This document shows positions 16,220-25,123 of a DNA stretch of 64,000 nucleotides, piece after piece. Numbering within the stretch: the stretch's first letter is position 1; every line of letters starts with the position of its first letter. The notes beneath the pieces were generated by a model. It saw nothing but the letters and a program-made list of their open reading frames with translations. It had not been told where the DNA came from and did not search any database. The position numbers and the translations under genes were made by a program. Location of the stretch: NCBI GenBank assembly GCA_913777465.1, contig CAJYRQ010000078.1, positions 1 through 64,000 of the forward strand. Direction: 5' to 3'. The DNA is from an uncultured Chryseobacterium sp. (GTDB lineage Bacteria > Bacteroidota > Bacteroidia > Flavobacteriales > Weeksellaceae).

Positions 16220-18733
16220 ATGAAAAAAGCCATTTTATCGATTGCTTTATTGGGTGGGATTTTCTTTTCCACAAATGCAGCAGCGCAAACCGAAACCTCA
16301 GGCAGGGAAAAAGTCTACCGGGCGACCCATACCAAAGTAACGGAGCTGAAACATACAAAACTCAAGGTGAATTTCGACTATCAGAAAGAACAGATGAATG
16401 GGGAAGAGTGGCTTACGGCAACTCCTTTCTTCTATCCGACCAACGAACTCATGCTGGATGCCAAAGGGATGCTCATTCATGAAGTCGCTCTGGAAACAAA
16501 TGGTAAAAAGACTCCTTTAAAGTACGATTATAAAGACGATGTTTTAAAAATTACTTTAGATAAGACCTACCAGAAAAACCAGGATTATACGGTTTACATC
16601 AGGTATACGGCACGTCCTAACGAAGTAAAGCAGGAGGGAAGTGCGGCAATAAACGATGCCAAAGGCCTTTATTTCATCAATGCCCAGGGAACAGATCCCG
16701 ATAAGCCGACCCAGATCTGGACACAGGGCGAAACGGAATCTTCATCGGCCTGGTTCCCGACGATTGACAAATCCAACCAGAAGACCACCCAGGAAATTTA
16801 CATGACCGTTCCTGATAAATACGTTACCCTTTCCAACGGGATTTTAAAAGATTCCCAAAAAGAATCAAACGGTTTAAGAACAGACCATTGGGTGATGGAT
16901 AAAAGGCATTCTACCTACCTGTTCTTTATGGGCGTCGGGGAATATGCCATTGTAAAAGACAAATGGAGAAACATCCCGGTGGATTATTATATCGAAAAGG
17001 AATATGAGCCTTATGCAAAGCAGATCTACGGAAATACGCCGGAAATGATCGAGTTTTTCTCCAAAAAGCTGGGCTACGATTACCCTTGGGCAAAATATGC
17101 GCAGATCTCCGGAAGGGACTATGTAAGCGGGGCCATGGAGAACACCACGGCAACCCTCCACGGAAGTGCGATTCTGCAGAAACCGGGACAGCTGATTGAT
17201 GAAAACACCTGGGAAGATACGATTGCCCATGAACTCTTTCACCATTGGTTTGGGGACCTGGTAACAGCAGAAAGCTGGAGCAACCTTACCGTAAACGAAT
17301 CTTTTGCAAATTACTCGGAATACCTCTGGAACGAATACAAGTACGGAAAAGATCAGGCCGATTACCATCAGATGACGGATGTGAATATGTACCTTCATAA
17401 CCCGGGAGATTTTAAGAAAGACCTGGTAAGATTTAATTATGATTCCCGTGAAGATGTTTTCGATCTGGTGACCTATCAGAAAGGCGGCGGAATTCTCCAT
17501 ATGCTGAGAAACTATCTGGGCGACGATGCCTTCTTCGCCGGAATGAACGATTATTTAAAGACTTATGAATACGGAAATGCCGAAGCCCAGCAGCTCAGGT
17601 TATCCTTTGAGAAGGTTTCCGGAAGAGATTTAAACTGGTTTTTCAACCAATGGTATTTCGGAAGCGGTAATCCGAAACTGAAATATACATACAGTTTTGA
17701 GCCGGTAAAAAAACAGGTAGCCATTACCATCGAGCAAACCCAGGAACAGCCGTTCCAGTTTCCATTGGCCATCGATGTATACGAAAACGGTAAGCCGAAA
17801 AGATACAACGTGTGGGTAAACGCAGAAGCAAAAAACACCTTCAATTTCGATGTTTCAAAGAATGCGGATCTGGTGAACATCAATGCAGACGGCGTTTTGG
17901 TAGCAGAGGTCACCGATACCAAAACACCCGAACAGAACCTGATGCAGTTTTTGGGCTCAAAAGAATTCAAAAGCAAATATGAAGCGTTAAACGGGATTAA
18001 AGATCAGATCGGTAAAAACCCGGCAGCTACCAGACTGTTGGCTGCGGCGATCAAAGACACTTTTTTCCGCACAAGGATTAAGGCTTTAAAAATGATGGAC
18101 CTTTCCAACGCCGAACAGTTTAAGGCAATGGGTGCAGACGTTGAAAAATTGGCCTCCAATGATCCTAAAACCCTTGTGCAGGCTGCAGCCATCTCGGCCC
18201 TGGCAAAAACAAAGGATAAAAAATATATCCCTGTTTTTGAAAAAGGCATGAATGCGGTTTCCAATGCGGTAAGAGGAAGTTCGGTAAGTGCCATTATCGA
18301 TATTGATCCGTCAAGAGCCGCTGCGCTGGCAGACAAAATCGACCTGAAAAATGCTTCCGAAGACCTGATGAGCAAGTTGCTGCCGGTAATTGTTAAAAAT
18401 AAAGTGACTTCACAGATGGAAAATATTACCCAACTGGTTGCTTTTTATCCCTTCATTAAATTCCAGAATCCCGAGTTGGGCAAATCCGCAGAAGAAGGAT
18501 ACAACTGGATCATGAGCTCCGACAACCTGAAAGCTACCGAAAATATCACAAAAATGCTGGGCCAGGCAAAAGGAGAGATCGGGAATAACCCTCAGGTTAA
18601 AATGATGATAACCCAGATGCTGAAAGACGGACTGAACAGGAAAATGGAGCTCCTGAAACAGAGCCCGCAAAACGCTGCCAGCATTAATAAACAGATCGAC
18701 GCCATTAATAAAGCCATCGAAGATTTCAAATAA
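16220..18733 (+). CDS. M1-family metallo-aminopeptidase
   Basis: 837 residues with a signal peptide (cleavage after about residue 22, AAAQ). The N-terminal beta domain is followed by a thermolysin-like domain with the substrate motif G304-A-M-E-N308 and the zinc site H337-E-L-F-H341 plus E360 in NESFAN. A Tyr-containing segment follows and a C-terminal alpha-helical repeat domain (about 590-837). It removes N-terminal residues from peptides in the periplasm or outside the cell. Likely co-transcribed with the serine hydrolase and the small protein upstream; a strong terminator follows. Confidence 0.93.
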   Translation: MKKAILSIALLGGIFFSTNAAAQTETSGREKVYRATHTKVTELKHTKLKVNFDYQKEQMNGEEWLTATPFFYPTNELMLDAKGMLIHEVALETNGKKTPLKYDYKDDVLKITLDKTYQKNQDYTVYIRYTARPNEVKQEGSAAINDAKGLYFINAQGTDPDKPTQIWTQGETESSSAWFPTIDKSNQKTTQEIYMTVPDKYVTLSNGILKDSQKESNGLRTDHWVMDKRHSTYLFFMGVGEYAIVKDKWRNIPVDYYIEKEYEPYAKQIYGNTPEMIEFFSKKLGYDYPWAKYAQISGRDYVSGAMENTTATLHGSAILQKPGQLIDENTWEDTIAHELFHHWFGDLVTAESWSNLTVNESFANYSEYLWNEYKYGKDQADYHQMTDVNMYLHNPGDFKKDLVRFNYDSREDVFDLVTYQKGGGILHMLRNYLGDDAFFAGMNDYLKTYEYGNAEAQQLRLSFEKVSGRDLNWFFNQWYFGSGNPKLKYTYSFEPVKKQVAITIEQTQEQPFQFPLAIDVYENGKPKRYNVWVNAEAKNTFNFDVSKNADLVNINADGVLVAEVTDTKTPEQNLMQFLGSKEFKSKYEALNGIKDQIGKNPAATRLLAAAIKDTFFRTRIKALKMMDLSNAEQFKAMGADVEKLASNDPKTLVQAAAISALAKTKDKKYIPVFEKGMNAVSNAVRGSSVSAIIDIDPSRAAALADKIDLKNASEDLMSKLLPVIVKNKVTSQMENITQLVAFYPFIKFQNPELGKSAEEGYNWIMSSDNLKATENITKMLGQAKGEIGNNPQVKMMITQMLKDGLNRKMELLKQSPQNAASINKQIDAINKAIEDFK

Positions 18734-18762
18734 TACTCCGGAATAATTATTCCTGGAATATG

Positions 18763-18800
18763 ATAACCGCTATTCTCTATAGCGGTTATTTTTATTTTTA
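18763..18800 (+). terminator. Rho-independent terminator after the M1 peptidase gene
   Basis: ATAACCGCTAT / ATAGCGGTTAT, a perfect 11-bp stem with a 5-nt loop, followed by TTTTATTTTTA. Confidence 0.88.
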
Positions 18801-18841
18801 ATCGTTATAATTAAAATTAATTTAAATTTTTAACAAAATAT

Positions 18842-18872
18842 TTGATTTATCTATTTTTTTAATGTAGTTTTG
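18842..18872 (+). promoter_or_regulatory. Consensus promoter without a following protein gene
   Basis: TTG (18842-18844), a 20-nt spacer, then TAGTTTTG (18865-18872), an exact TAnnTTTG. Nothing but a 17-codon ORF follows before the terminator at 19143-19173. Confidence 0.6.
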
Positions 18873-18878
18873 CTATCA

Positions 18879-19173
18879 AATTAATACCGATAATCATTGA
18901 TGCAAATACGGTTCGTGGTCAGGTAAAAGTTAAATATTACCATTGATTTAAACCTTTGATATTTAATGAAATCATATCTCAAACCACCATTCACATTCCT
19001 TTGTTCGCTTATTTTTTAATTAAAGTAATATTCTTTCCTGCTGTTACCTGATCAGGGAATATGAAGTGCAGGAAGGGTTATAGAGTGAATAAATTTTCAT
19101 GATTTATAGCTGAACACAAATTTAATTAATAATTTACACCCTGGGCATTTCTTTAGAGGAATGCCCTTTTTAT
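18879..19173 (+). ncRNA. Candidate structured small RNA, about 295 nt
   Basis: The stretch is bounded by a consensus promoter (18842-18872) and a clear intrinsic terminator (19143-19173) but contains no credible protein gene. Internal structure: TTCCTGC (19035-19041) pairs with GCAGGAA (19068-19074) around the palindrome CCTGATCAGG (19047-19056). GGTCAGGTAA (18917-18926) could instead pair with TTACCTGATC (19044-19053), giving two exclusive folds. A 17-codon ORF (18966-19019, MKSYLKPPFTFLCSLIF) lies between them. No Rfam family is recognised by eye. The transcript boundaries are inferred, not observed. Confidence 0.4.
19143..19173 (+). terminator. Rho-independent terminator of the RNA candidate
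   Basis: GGGCATT / AATGCCC stem, ten-base loop, then TTTTTAT. No protein-coding gene ends before it. Confidence 0.75.
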
Positions 19174-19713
19174 GCATTATACTACCGTTTTTTCTATGCT
19201 GATGTGAATTTTAAGTTATTGATGATCCTGTAATGATTCTTATTGTTTTTGTCAAGGTGGAAAAAGATTCAAAGCCTGATTCAGGATCAGGATCAAAAGT
19301 TGGGGGTTAGTCAAAAAGTTTTATTAATTCGCAAGATAAAAGTAACTTTAATCTGATCCGCTAAACGATATTGTTATTTCTGTAATTTATAATTTCGGAA
19401 TTATGATAGTATTCACAATTATCACTTGCTGAATGAAATGCCTTTTGCGAACGAAAAATCTGCAGTTTTAATGTAATCTATAGCGTCTATAGCGTTTAAA
19501 ATTTTCCCCTCAACTTTTGTTATTGACCCTTTATTCAGGATAATATAAATTCTTAAGCTGATAAATAATCAGGAAACTTCCGGCCTTCAGCTTCTTTCTT
19601 TCCATCAGGTAACCCTACTTTTTATTTGAAATCATATCAGAAATTCAAAATCAGACAAAAATCATATATGATTAAACGTTTACATTTTTTAAATTCGTAT
19701 TAAAATAAACAAT
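19174..19713. other. Long intergenic stretch before the HMG-CoA synthase gene
   Basis: About 540 AT-rich bases with no ORF worth reporting. A short direct repeat (CTATAGCG twice near 19480-19495) and an imperfect CCTGATTCAGGATCAGG palindrome near 19277 are the only structures noted. It may hold a long leader for the next gene. Confidence 0.5.
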
Positions 19714-21042
19714 ATGACTTTTGGAATTGAGGCGGCAAGCTACCACGTACCTTCACTATATTTGGAAATTAAAGATCTGGCGGAAAAAAGAGGAATTGAA
19801 TCGGCAAAACTGGAAAAAGGGCTGGGCCTTCACAAAATGGGTTTTCCAGATGTTCATGAAGATGCAGCAACCTTTGCCGCAGAAGCTTTGCTGAAACTGA
19901 TCACCGATTATCAGCTTAATCCGAAAGAAATAGCAAGAATTTACCTGGGAACCGAAAGTGCCCTGGATGCAGCAAAACCTACCGCTTCATACGCCATGCA
20001 GATGGTGGAAGAAGTATTGGAACCGGAATTTGGCACAAGGGTTTTCAGAAACTGTGACGTAGTGGACATGACGTTCGCCTGTATCGGTGCCGTGGATGCC
20101 CTTCACAATTCCCTGGATTTTGTACGGGCCAACCCGGATAAAAAAGCTGTAGTCATTGCCAGTGATTACGCAAAATATGAACTGGCTTCATCCGGGGAAT
20201 ATACCCAGGGCGGAGGTGCGGTAGCTGTATTGGTTTCCTCAAAACCGGATCTTCTTGAAATCGAAAACCACTGGGGGGTCGCTACAGAAAGTGTTTTCGA
20301 CTTTTTTAAGCCGAGACGCCATTTTCAGAAGGAAGATTTAGCCAATGCTCCGGAAAGTTTTCCGGATGCAATCGAAGTCTTTACCGACGAGCCGGTTTTC
20401 GACGGGCAGTATTCCAACCAATGTTATCAGGACAGAATAAGAGAGGCTTACAATCACTATAAAGATATTACCGGTAAAGAAAAGCCGTTTGAAAACTGGA
20501 AATACCTTATTTTCCATCTTCCGTATGCTTTCCACGGAAAAAGGGTATTTACGGAAATTTACAGCCTGGAAAACGGATTGCCATACGGAACACAGGAAGA
20601 ACAGAAAGCGGTGGCGAAATTAGAGGGCTATATTCAATTCATCAACGAAAAAATTGAAAAGTCACAGCGCGCTTCCTCCGAAATCGGGAATATGTACACG
20701 GCATCAATTTTTATGGCGCTGCTTTCCGCTTTGCAGACTTCTTTCAACGAAAATGAGGAAGTGGCAGGTCAGGAAATCGGATTTTTAGGGTACGGCAGCG
20801 GCTCGAAATCCAAAGTGTTTACCGGTAAAGTTTCAGCCAACTGGAAAGAAGTTGCCGAAAAATGGAATGTTTTTGAAGGGCTGAAAAACAGAACGGCGAT
20901 TGATTTCGATACCTACGAAAAACTTCACCGCAAACAGTTGGAAAATTCAGTGAATGAAAGCTACAAAGGCTTCGGACTGAAATCGGTAGAGCTGGAAAAT
21001 CCTGTTTTGAAGGGAGCCCGATATTACGGTTTTCAAAAATAA
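19714..21042 (+). CDS. mvaS: Hydroxymethylglutaryl-CoA synthase family protein
   Basis: 442 residues with the thiolase-like HMG-CoA synthase fold. The catalytic triad can be placed by motif: Glu81 in GTESALDAAKP, Cys123 in MTFACIGAVDAL and His268 in IFHLPYAFHGK. GYGSGSKSKVF near the C-terminus is the expected glycine-rich loop. It condenses acetyl-CoA with acetoacetyl-CoA, the committed step of the mevalonate route to isoprenoids. The HMG-CoA lyase gene at 47701 is separate and belongs to catabolism. Monocistronic, with a terminator. Confidence 0.88.
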   Translation: MTFGIEAASYHVPSLYLEIKDLAEKRGIESAKLEKGLGLHKMGFPDVHEDAATFAAEALLKLITDYQLNPKEIARIYLGTESALDAAKPTASYAMQMVEEVLEPEFGTRVFRNCDVVDMTFACIGAVDALHNSLDFVRANPDKKAVVIASDYAKYELASSGEYTQGGGAVAVLVSSKPDLLEIENHWGVATESVFDFFKPRRHFQKEDLANAPESFPDAIEVFTDEPVFDGQYSNQCYQDRIREAYNHYKDITGKEKPFENWKYLIFHLPYAFHGKRVFTEIYSLENGLPYGTQEEQKAVAKLEGYIQFINEKIEKSQRASSEIGNMYTASIFMALLSALQTSFNENEEVAGQEIGFLGYGSGSKSKVFTGKVSANWKEVAEKWNVFEGLKNRTAIDFDTYEKLHRKQLENSVNESYKGFGLKSVELENPVLKGARYYGFQK

Positions 21043-21062
21043 ATTGAGCTTAAATAAAAGAC

Positions 21063-21096
21063 AAGCCGGAATTTCAAAAAGTTCCGGCTTTCTATT
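21063..21096 (+). terminator. Rho-independent terminator after mvaS
   Basis: AAGCCGGAA / TTCCGGCTT stem with a ten-base loop, followed by TCTATTT. Confidence 0.7.
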
Positions 21097-21330
21097 TAAA
21101 TAAATTGATACTCATTAATTTAACTTAAGGTCGCTTTCTTGAATTTATTTTCAGTCGTTTATTCAGATACAGGATTGATGGTCAGTTTAGTGCACCGGGA
21201 TTTTAAACGGATAACTATTTAATTAAGACCTTTGATGATACTGTTAACAAGAGAACTTCCGGCATCCGGCTTCCCTTATGCAGCCCTTTACTCCGGTTTC
21301 GCGTTAACATAAAAGAAAAATCAGGAAATT

Positions 21331-22257
21331 CTAAAAGACATCCCTTTGGGTTCTCTCCTGAAAACTTTTCGGGGTAATGCCTACCAGCTGTTTAAAGACC
21401 CTGGTAAAATAATTCGTATCCGAAAAACCGGTCTGGAAAGCGGTTTCTTTAATGCTGTTCCGGCCGGCCAGCAATTCTTTGGCTTTGCTGATCCGTTCCT
21501 GTAAAATAAAATCGTTCGGTGAAGTTCCCAGCTCTTCCTTAAACATCTTGAAGAAATTCGATTTGCTGACATAAGCCATTTTGGCAATACTTTCCACAGA
21601 AAGCTTTTGGTGCAGGTTCTTTTTGATATAATCCACCACAAAGCCGATCCTGGATTTATTCTTTGCCACATTCTTTTCCACGATACCCCGGGCCTGGGTC
21701 TGCATCAGCCGGATCAGCAGTTCCTTCAGCGCAAAATCGGCCATGATATCCTTTTGGGAATTATCGTCCATCGCGATCCGCATAATGTTGTTGGTGGCAG
21801 AGGCCAGGGAAGTGTTGTTGAACAGATAATATTCCTCCGGACCAATATTCCAACAGGAAGAGTCATCGGTTTTCGGAAGATGGTAGTTGAGGTAGTTCAG
21901 TGAATTCTCAATAAATTCGGGATTCAGGCTCAGCGAAATACATTGCGTAGGGTTTTCATCAGCCTCCGGAAAATCAATCACCATCGTTTCACCAGGTGAT
22001 ACAAGAACGCTTTCTCCCGGAAAATAATCGAAATAACCCGTTTTATGATCCAGTTTCATATGCTTTTTCCCGCGGAGCATGGCAGTAAAAGCAATCGTTT
22101 CAAAATGCAGTTTAACCCCAAAAGCAGCCTGATGCGTTTCATAGATGCTGAATTCGCAGTTGTTCATATTAAAGGTCGTCCGGTTTTCAACCAAGCTCAG
22201 CAGCTGGCTTTCCCTTTTTAATTCTGGAGTTTCTAATAAAATCTTGTTGCTGTTCAT
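21331..22257 (-). CDS. AraC-family regulator of the divergent aldehyde dehydrogenase
   Basis: 308 residues. The N-terminal about 180 residues resemble an AraC-type sensor domain (cupin-like; GYFDYFPGESVLVSPGE). The C-terminal about 100 carry the two HTH motifs (LSVESIAKMAYVSKSNFFKMFKEELG, then SIKETAFQTGFSDTNYFTRVFKQLVG). It is transcribed divergently from the aldehyde dehydrogenase gene, an arrangement seen in many genomes, and probably activates it in response to an aldehyde or alcohol. Half-site repeats lie in the 182-bp gap. Confidence 0.88.
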   Translation of the reverse strand: MNSNKILLETPELKRESQLLSLVENRTTFNMNNCEFSIYETHQAAFGVKLHFETIAFTAMLRGKKHMKLDHKTGYFDYFPGESVLVSPGETMVIDFPEADENPTQCISLSLNPEFIENSLNYLNYHLPKTDDSSCWNIGPEEYYLFNNTSLASATNNIMRIAMDDNSQKDIMADFALKELLIRLMQTQARGIVEKNVAKNKSRIGFVVDYIKKNLHQKLSVESIAKMAYVSKSNFFKMFKEELGTSPNDFILQERISKAKELLAGRNSIKETAFQTGFSDTNYFTRVFKQLVGITPKSFQERTQRDVF

Positions 22258-22345
22258 TCCTAAAGATTTAGATGGGCCTCTTGATCAAATATAGAAAATA
22301 TCTGCTGATCAATTTGTTAACGAAACCATAAAAAACAAAAGCTTT

Positions 22346-22436
22346 ACACGATTTTGAAGTTTTTTTGTACGATTGTGCTATACGAATATCACAGGGAAGT
22401 GTAATTTGGTGAATATAAAAATTAAAAATTGTACGA
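22346..22436. promoter_or_regulatory. Possible AraC half-sites between regulator and target
   Basis: Four copies of a [AG][CT]ACGA hexamer occur in the divergent intergenic region, at 22346, 22367, 22380 and 22431. The spacing of 21 and 13 bp puts some on one helix face. AraC regulators bind direct repeats; assignment to this regulator is inference. Confidence 0.35.
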
Positions 22437-22439
22437 ATT

Positions 22440-23969
22440 ATGAGCACTACAACACAGCAGCAATCGGAGACCGTATTGCAATGGCCTGAATTTAAAGGCA
22501 AATACGATAATTACATCAACGGGCAGTTTACTGCTCCGGTAAACGGAAAATACTTCGACGTTGTCTCACCGGTAACCGGTAAAAACTTCACCCAGGCGGC
22601 CCATTCTTCCAAAGAAGATCTGGAGCTGGCCGTAAGCGCAGCCGAAAAAGCTTTTGAAACCTGGAAAAATACTTCTTCCACGGAGAGAAGCATCATCCTA
22701 AATAAAATTGCCGACCGGATCGAGCAGAACCTGGAATATATCGCCACCGTTGAAACCATCGACAACGGGAAAGCCGTAAGGGAAACCCTGGCTGCCGATA
22801 TTCCGCTGGCGGTAGACCATTTCCGGTATTTTGCTTCCGTGATCAGGGCTGAAGAAGGTTCCCATAACGAACTGGATAAGGATACTGTTTCCCTGATCGT
22901 CCATGAACCGCTGGGTGTCATTGCCCAGATCATCCCATGGAATTTCCCGATCTTAATGGCGGTATGGAAACTGGCTCCGGCACTGGCGGCAGGAAACTGT
23001 GTGGTTCTGAAGCCGGCAGAAAGCACCCCGATTTCCATCATGGTATTAATGGAACTGATCGGCGACCTTCTTCCTGCGGGAGTAGTCAACATCGTCAACG
23101 GTTTCGGTGCGGAACTCGGAAGGGCTTTGGTCACCAACCCGAAAGTGAACAAGGCAGCCTTTACAGGTTCTACAGCAACCGGACGCCTGGTGATGCAGTA
23201 TGCGACAGAGAATATCATTCCGGTAACGCTGGAACTGGGCGGAAAATCACCGAATGTTTTCTTCAGCTCCGTGATGGATGCCGACGACGAATTTCTGGAT
23301 AAAGCCGTTGAAGGAGCCGTACTTTTCGCTCTGAACCAGGGTGAAATCTGTACCTGTCCGTCAAGATTGCTGGTTCAGGAAGATATTGCCGACGCCTTCA
23401 TCGCCAAAGTGATCGAAAGGGTGAAAGCCATCAAAGTCGGAAACCCGCTGGATAAGACTGTGATGATGGGCGCGCAGGCTTCACAGATCCAGAAAGACAA
23501 AATCCTTTCTTACATCAAATTAGGAAAAGAAGAAGGTGCGGAGGTGCTTGTAGGAGGAGAGGTCAACAACGTAGGCGAAGGACTGGAAGAAGGATATTAC
23601 ATCCAGCCGACTATTTTCAAAGGGACAAACCGGATGAGGATCTTCCAGGAAGAAATCTTCGGGCCGGTCCTTGCTTTCACGACATTCAAAGATGAAGAAG
23701 AGGCCGTAAAAATCGCCAACGATACCATTTATGGCTTAGGAGCAGGTGTCTGGACCCGGGATGCGCACCAGCTGTATAATATTCCGCGTCAGATCCAGGC
23801 GGGAAGGGTTTGGGTAAACCAATACCATTCCTATCCGGCAGGCGCACCGTTCGGAGGATACAAACAGTCGGGGATCGGACGGGAGAACCACAAAATGATG
23901 TTGGATCATTACCGTCAGACCAAAAACATGCTGATCTCCTACAACAAGAACAAACTTGGGTTCTTTTAA
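22440..23969 (+). CDS. NAD-dependent aldehyde dehydrogenase
   Basis: 509 residues of the ALDH superfamily. Visible motifs: [21 protein letters not shown] (cofactor site), FTGSTATGR, the general base Glu in ELGGKSPN, and catalytic Cys304 in [10 protein letters not shown], which has a second Cys at 306. EEIFGPV and the C-terminal [12 protein letters not shown] also match. Close to acetaldehyde dehydrogenase II types; it probably oxidises short aldehydes such as acetaldehyde. It forms a unit with the AraC regulator and the DUF779 gene downstream. Confidence 0.92.
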   Translation: MSTTTQQQSETVLQWPEFKGKYDNYINGQFTAPVNGKYFDVVSPVTGKNFTQAAHSSKEDLELAVSAAEKAFETWKNTSSTERSIILNKIADRIEQNLEYIATVETIDNGKAVRETLAADIPLAVDHFRYFASVIRAEEGSHNELDKDTVSLIVHEPLGVIAQIIPWNFPILMAVWKLAPALAAGNCVVLKPAESTPISIMVLMELIGDLLPAGVVNIVNGFGAELGRALVTNPKVNKAAFTGSTATGRLVMQYATENIIPVTLELGGKSPNVFFSSVMDADDEFLDKAVEGAVLFALNQGEICTCPSRLLVQEDIADAFIAKVIERVKAIKVGNPLDKTVMMGAQASQIQKDKILSYIKLGKEEGAEVLVGGEVNNVGEGLEEGYYIQPTIFKGTNRMRIFQEEIFGPVLAFTTFKDEEEAVKIANDTIYGLGAGVWTRDAHQLYNIPRQIQAGRVWVNQYHSYPAGAPFGGYKQSGIGRENHKMMLDHYRQTKNMLISYNKNKLGFF

Positions 23970-23984
23970 CTTTTAATACATGAT

Positions 23985-24120
23985 GGCGTGTCCGTTTCCC
24001 CGTCTCGCAACGGGGAAACGGCCGGGCTATCCAGGGCTCCACTTCGTTCCGGTGCTTTGCACGCCCGCTTTCAGCGAGCCCCTTCCTATCCCTCACGCAA
24101 ATACCGTTGGCCGTTAGCTG
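23985..24120 (+). repeat. Strongly folded intergenic repeat element
   Basis: Between the ALDH and DUF779 genes. A first hairpin is formed by CGTTTCCCCGT / ACGGGGAAACG (11 bp). Then GGGCTATCC, an arm AGGGCTC pairing with GAGCCCCT across about 35 nt of GC-rich loop, and a closing TATCCCTCACGC. The layout of a constant GGGCTATCC head, variable stem-loop and constant CCTATCCCT-ACGC tail is one I associate with dispersed repeats in Chryseobacterium and relatives (memory, not searched). The short ORFs through it are incidental. Confidence 0.5.
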
Positions 24121-24214
24121 AACATTTGGGTACCATTCACCGTAATGACGGACTGGCACTTAAATGGGATGACAGTCTTAGTCAGAATTACTTTTATTCC
24201 TAAAAAACGAGATT

Positions 24215-24598
24215 ATGCAGAACAAAATACCCAGGCTCTCCGCTACTGAAAAAGCGTTGGAAGTCATCTGGGAACTGGAGAAACAATACGGCGACCTGAT
24301 GTTCTACCAGGCCGGCGGATGCTGCGAAGGAACCCAGCCGCAGTGTTTTGAGAAAGGTGGATTTTTTCCGAGAATGAACGACGCCATGATCGGAACCATT
24401 CACAACCATGAATTCTGGATCGACCGCGATCTCTTCGAATATTGGCAGTATTCCCATTTCACCTTAGACGTCACCGATGGTTTCGGCCCGGGCGGATTTT
24501 CACTCGAAACCCCGTTGGGAAAAACCTTTAGGGTTATCTACAGGCTCTTCACGCCCGAAGAACTCGAAAACCTGGAACCGGTAATGCGGAGTGAATGA
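24215..24598 (+). CDS. DUF779 protein, partner of the aldehyde dehydrogenase
   Basis: 127 residues. The family hallmark is visible: FYQAGGCCEGTQPQCF near residues 29-44 with Cys residues that could bind a metal, and a His/Asp-rich middle (IGTIHNHEFWIDRDLFEYW). DUF779 genes are regularly next to an aldehyde dehydrogenase of this type and an AraC regulator, as here; their biochemical role is not established. The 245-nt gap to the ALDH gene is filled by the folded repeat, which could affect co-transcription. Confidence 0.85.
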   Translation: MQNKIPRLSATEKALEVIWELEKQYGDLMFYQAGGCCEGTQPQCFEKGGFFPRMNDAMIGTIHNHEFWIDRDLFEYWQYSHFTLDVTDGFGPGGFSLETPLGKTFRVIYRLFTPEELENLEPVMRSE

Positions 24599-24599
24599 T

Positions 24600-25123
24600 T
24601 TATATAATATTTTTAAATTGATTGTTTTTCTTTAAAATAAAATACAGCTCCCTTTCAACATCATCCTTATCTTTTTTCAGGCTGTGTTTCAATTTAAAAT
24701 ATAGGATCATTGTTATAGTAAAAGGTAAAACAGCAAAAATAAAATTGCTGCTTTCTTTTATAAGATCCAGGCTGATAAATGTACTGATAAAGAATACAAA
24801 GAATAAGGAAAATAGTTGAGAAAACGGAGGTGCGAATTCTGCTGTAATAAAGGTTTTATTACTTTCCTCAGATATTTTTCCATTGATGATGGCGTGAATA
24901 ACATCAAAGTCAAAAAAATCCAGTCTCCTTTTAATGGTAAATTTATCCTGATTGATCGTTCCACGGTATTTAAACCGTGTAGGAATTCCATTATCCGGAA
25001 TCAACGATAGAAAAGTTGTATTGGTTTTATACGTTATTTTCCTGAGACTTTCTGTAAAATCAGATGGATCTATTTCCATGCTGAGCGCAAGGCTTTCGTA
25101 AAGTCCGATGCATTTGTAAAAAG
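24600..25123 (-). pseudogene. Hypothetical two-helix membrane protein, 5' end cut by the IS element
   Basis: An ATG at 25079 gives 159 residues, but the same frame stays open for 14 further codons (YKCIGLYESLALS) exactly up to the right edge of the IS1-like element at 25124, so the natural start has probably been removed. The product has a soluble N-terminal part (about 70 residues), two adjacent transmembrane helices (LFSLFFVFFISTFISLDL and FIFAVLPFTITMILYF) and a charged C-terminal helix. Family not recognised. It may still be made from the ATG at 25079. Confidence 0.55.

Noticed and set aside
23988..24203. 71-codon ORF between ALDH and DUF779
   Set aside because: It runs entirely through the folded repeat; composition follows the stems rather than a protein.
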